Assembly: GCA_958296015.1 (NCBI GenBank)
Contig: CATQIH010000007.1
Coordinates: 124,001-188,000 of the forward strand
DNA: 64,000 nt
From: Cyclobacteriaceae bacterium
GTDB lineage: Bacteria; Bacteroidota; Bacteroidia; Cytophagales; Cyclobacteriaceae
Reading direction: 5' to 3'
Shown: piece after piece, positions 63,860-64,000 of the stretch
How positions within the stretch are numbered: position 1 is the stretch's first letter
Layout of the letters: each line of letters opens with the position of its first letter
Notes under the pieces: generated by a model
What the model was told of the DNA's origin: nothing
Databases searched by the model: none
Seen by the model: only the letters and a program-made list of their open reading frames with translations
Program-made: the position numbers and the translations under genes

Positions 63860-64000
63860 ATGAAAATTTCTTATTTCATCGGCATTGATATTTCAAAAAC
63901 CTCTTTTGATGTAGCCATAGGGCAATGAGAAAATCCAGAGGTTTTTATCCATCAGAAGTTTGACAATTTTGTCGCTGGTTACAAGCAATTGCTTACCTTT
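63860..64000 (+). pseudogene. IS110-family transposase N-terminus with in-frame TGA (runs off window)
   Basis: ATG 63860 gives MKISYFIGIDISKTSFDVAI, the IS110 DEDD start, followed by GQ, TGA (63926-63928) and then ENPEVFIHQKFDNFVAGYKQ in the same frame. It is a different IS110 lineage from the minus-strand copy. The 160 bp between the two start codons (63700-63859) has no gene; in IS110 elements the region upstream of the transposase encodes the bridge RNA, so this spacer may hold such an RNA. Confidence 0.75.

Noticed and set aside
1-64000. tRNA, rRNA or tmRNA genes
   Set aside because: No cloverleaf or conserved rRNA segment was found in the gene-free stretches on reading; a covariance scan would be needed to exclude small RNAs.

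Overview
The window looks like chromosomal DNA of a gliding Bacteroidota bacterium, most likely Cytophagales. The evidence is a gldD gene next to recG, a DUF4286 gene after hemH, a DUF4369/TlpA lipoprotein, a PspA/YbjN pair with a divergent XRE-S24 regulator, kynurenine-pathway genes, weak Shine-Dalgarno sites and at least one TAnnTTTG-type -7 promoter element. I cannot name the genus.

Layout. 1-1.9 kb: the end of kynU overlapping kmo (tryptophan to 3-hydroxyanthranilate). 2.1-10.4 kb: a run of genes broken by point stops and single-base indels (a GH13 trehalose-synthase-like gene, a prolyl oligopeptidase, a GNAT, DUF4286 and hemH), with intact NIPSNAP, CYTH and acidic hypothetical genes among them. 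10.5-15 kb: an accessory block with a DUF4143 AAA+ ATPase preceded by twin palindromes and four unrecognised genes, one carrying an in-frame amber codon. 15-31.9 kb: mostly housekeeping genes (pheA, ohr, an M28 peptidase, gltBD, recG, gldD) plus a large SF1 helicase with a toxin-like N-terminus and an ankyrin-like C-terminal segment. 32-39.5 kb: rfbB, a Uma2 nuclease, glyS, acs with one frameshift, a frameshifted Bax-inhibitor-1 gene and a cyclophilin. 40-44.9 kb: an envelope-stress and signalling area (PspA, YbjN, XRE-S24, HPt, HisKA_2 kinase, DUF3347 lipoprotein). 45.5-59.2 kb: a GH3-family protein, a hybrid kinase, a phosphoesterase, higBA, an exonuclease-BRCT protein, gatB, a TlpA-like protein, cysE-cysM, argD and a phosphotriesterase-family protein. 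59.4-62.2 kb: a 57-nt perfect-looking hairpin, then an algI/algJ-type polysaccharide O-acetylation pair. 62.5-64 kb: two head-to-head IS110-family transposase genes, both damaged.

The most unusual signal is in the IS110 copy at 62514-63699. It contains eleven very GC-rich, mostly hairpin-forming insertions of 15 nt (nine) or 14 nt (two). Removing each one on paper gives plausible IS110 sequence, several times a canonical motif such as KFVCYAG, NKLIKRIF, EHTGVY or NDKID. Five of them share the form stem3-loop-stem3-CCGGG, occur in both orientations, show covarying stems and all sit at a G^A junction. The same 15-nt module is found in tandem in the last codons of the hypothetical gene at 5335-6048, 57 kb away. 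This could be an undescribed family of micro-hairpin insertion sequences. A second candidate of interest is the toxin-like/helicase/ankyrin fusion at 19545-22406.
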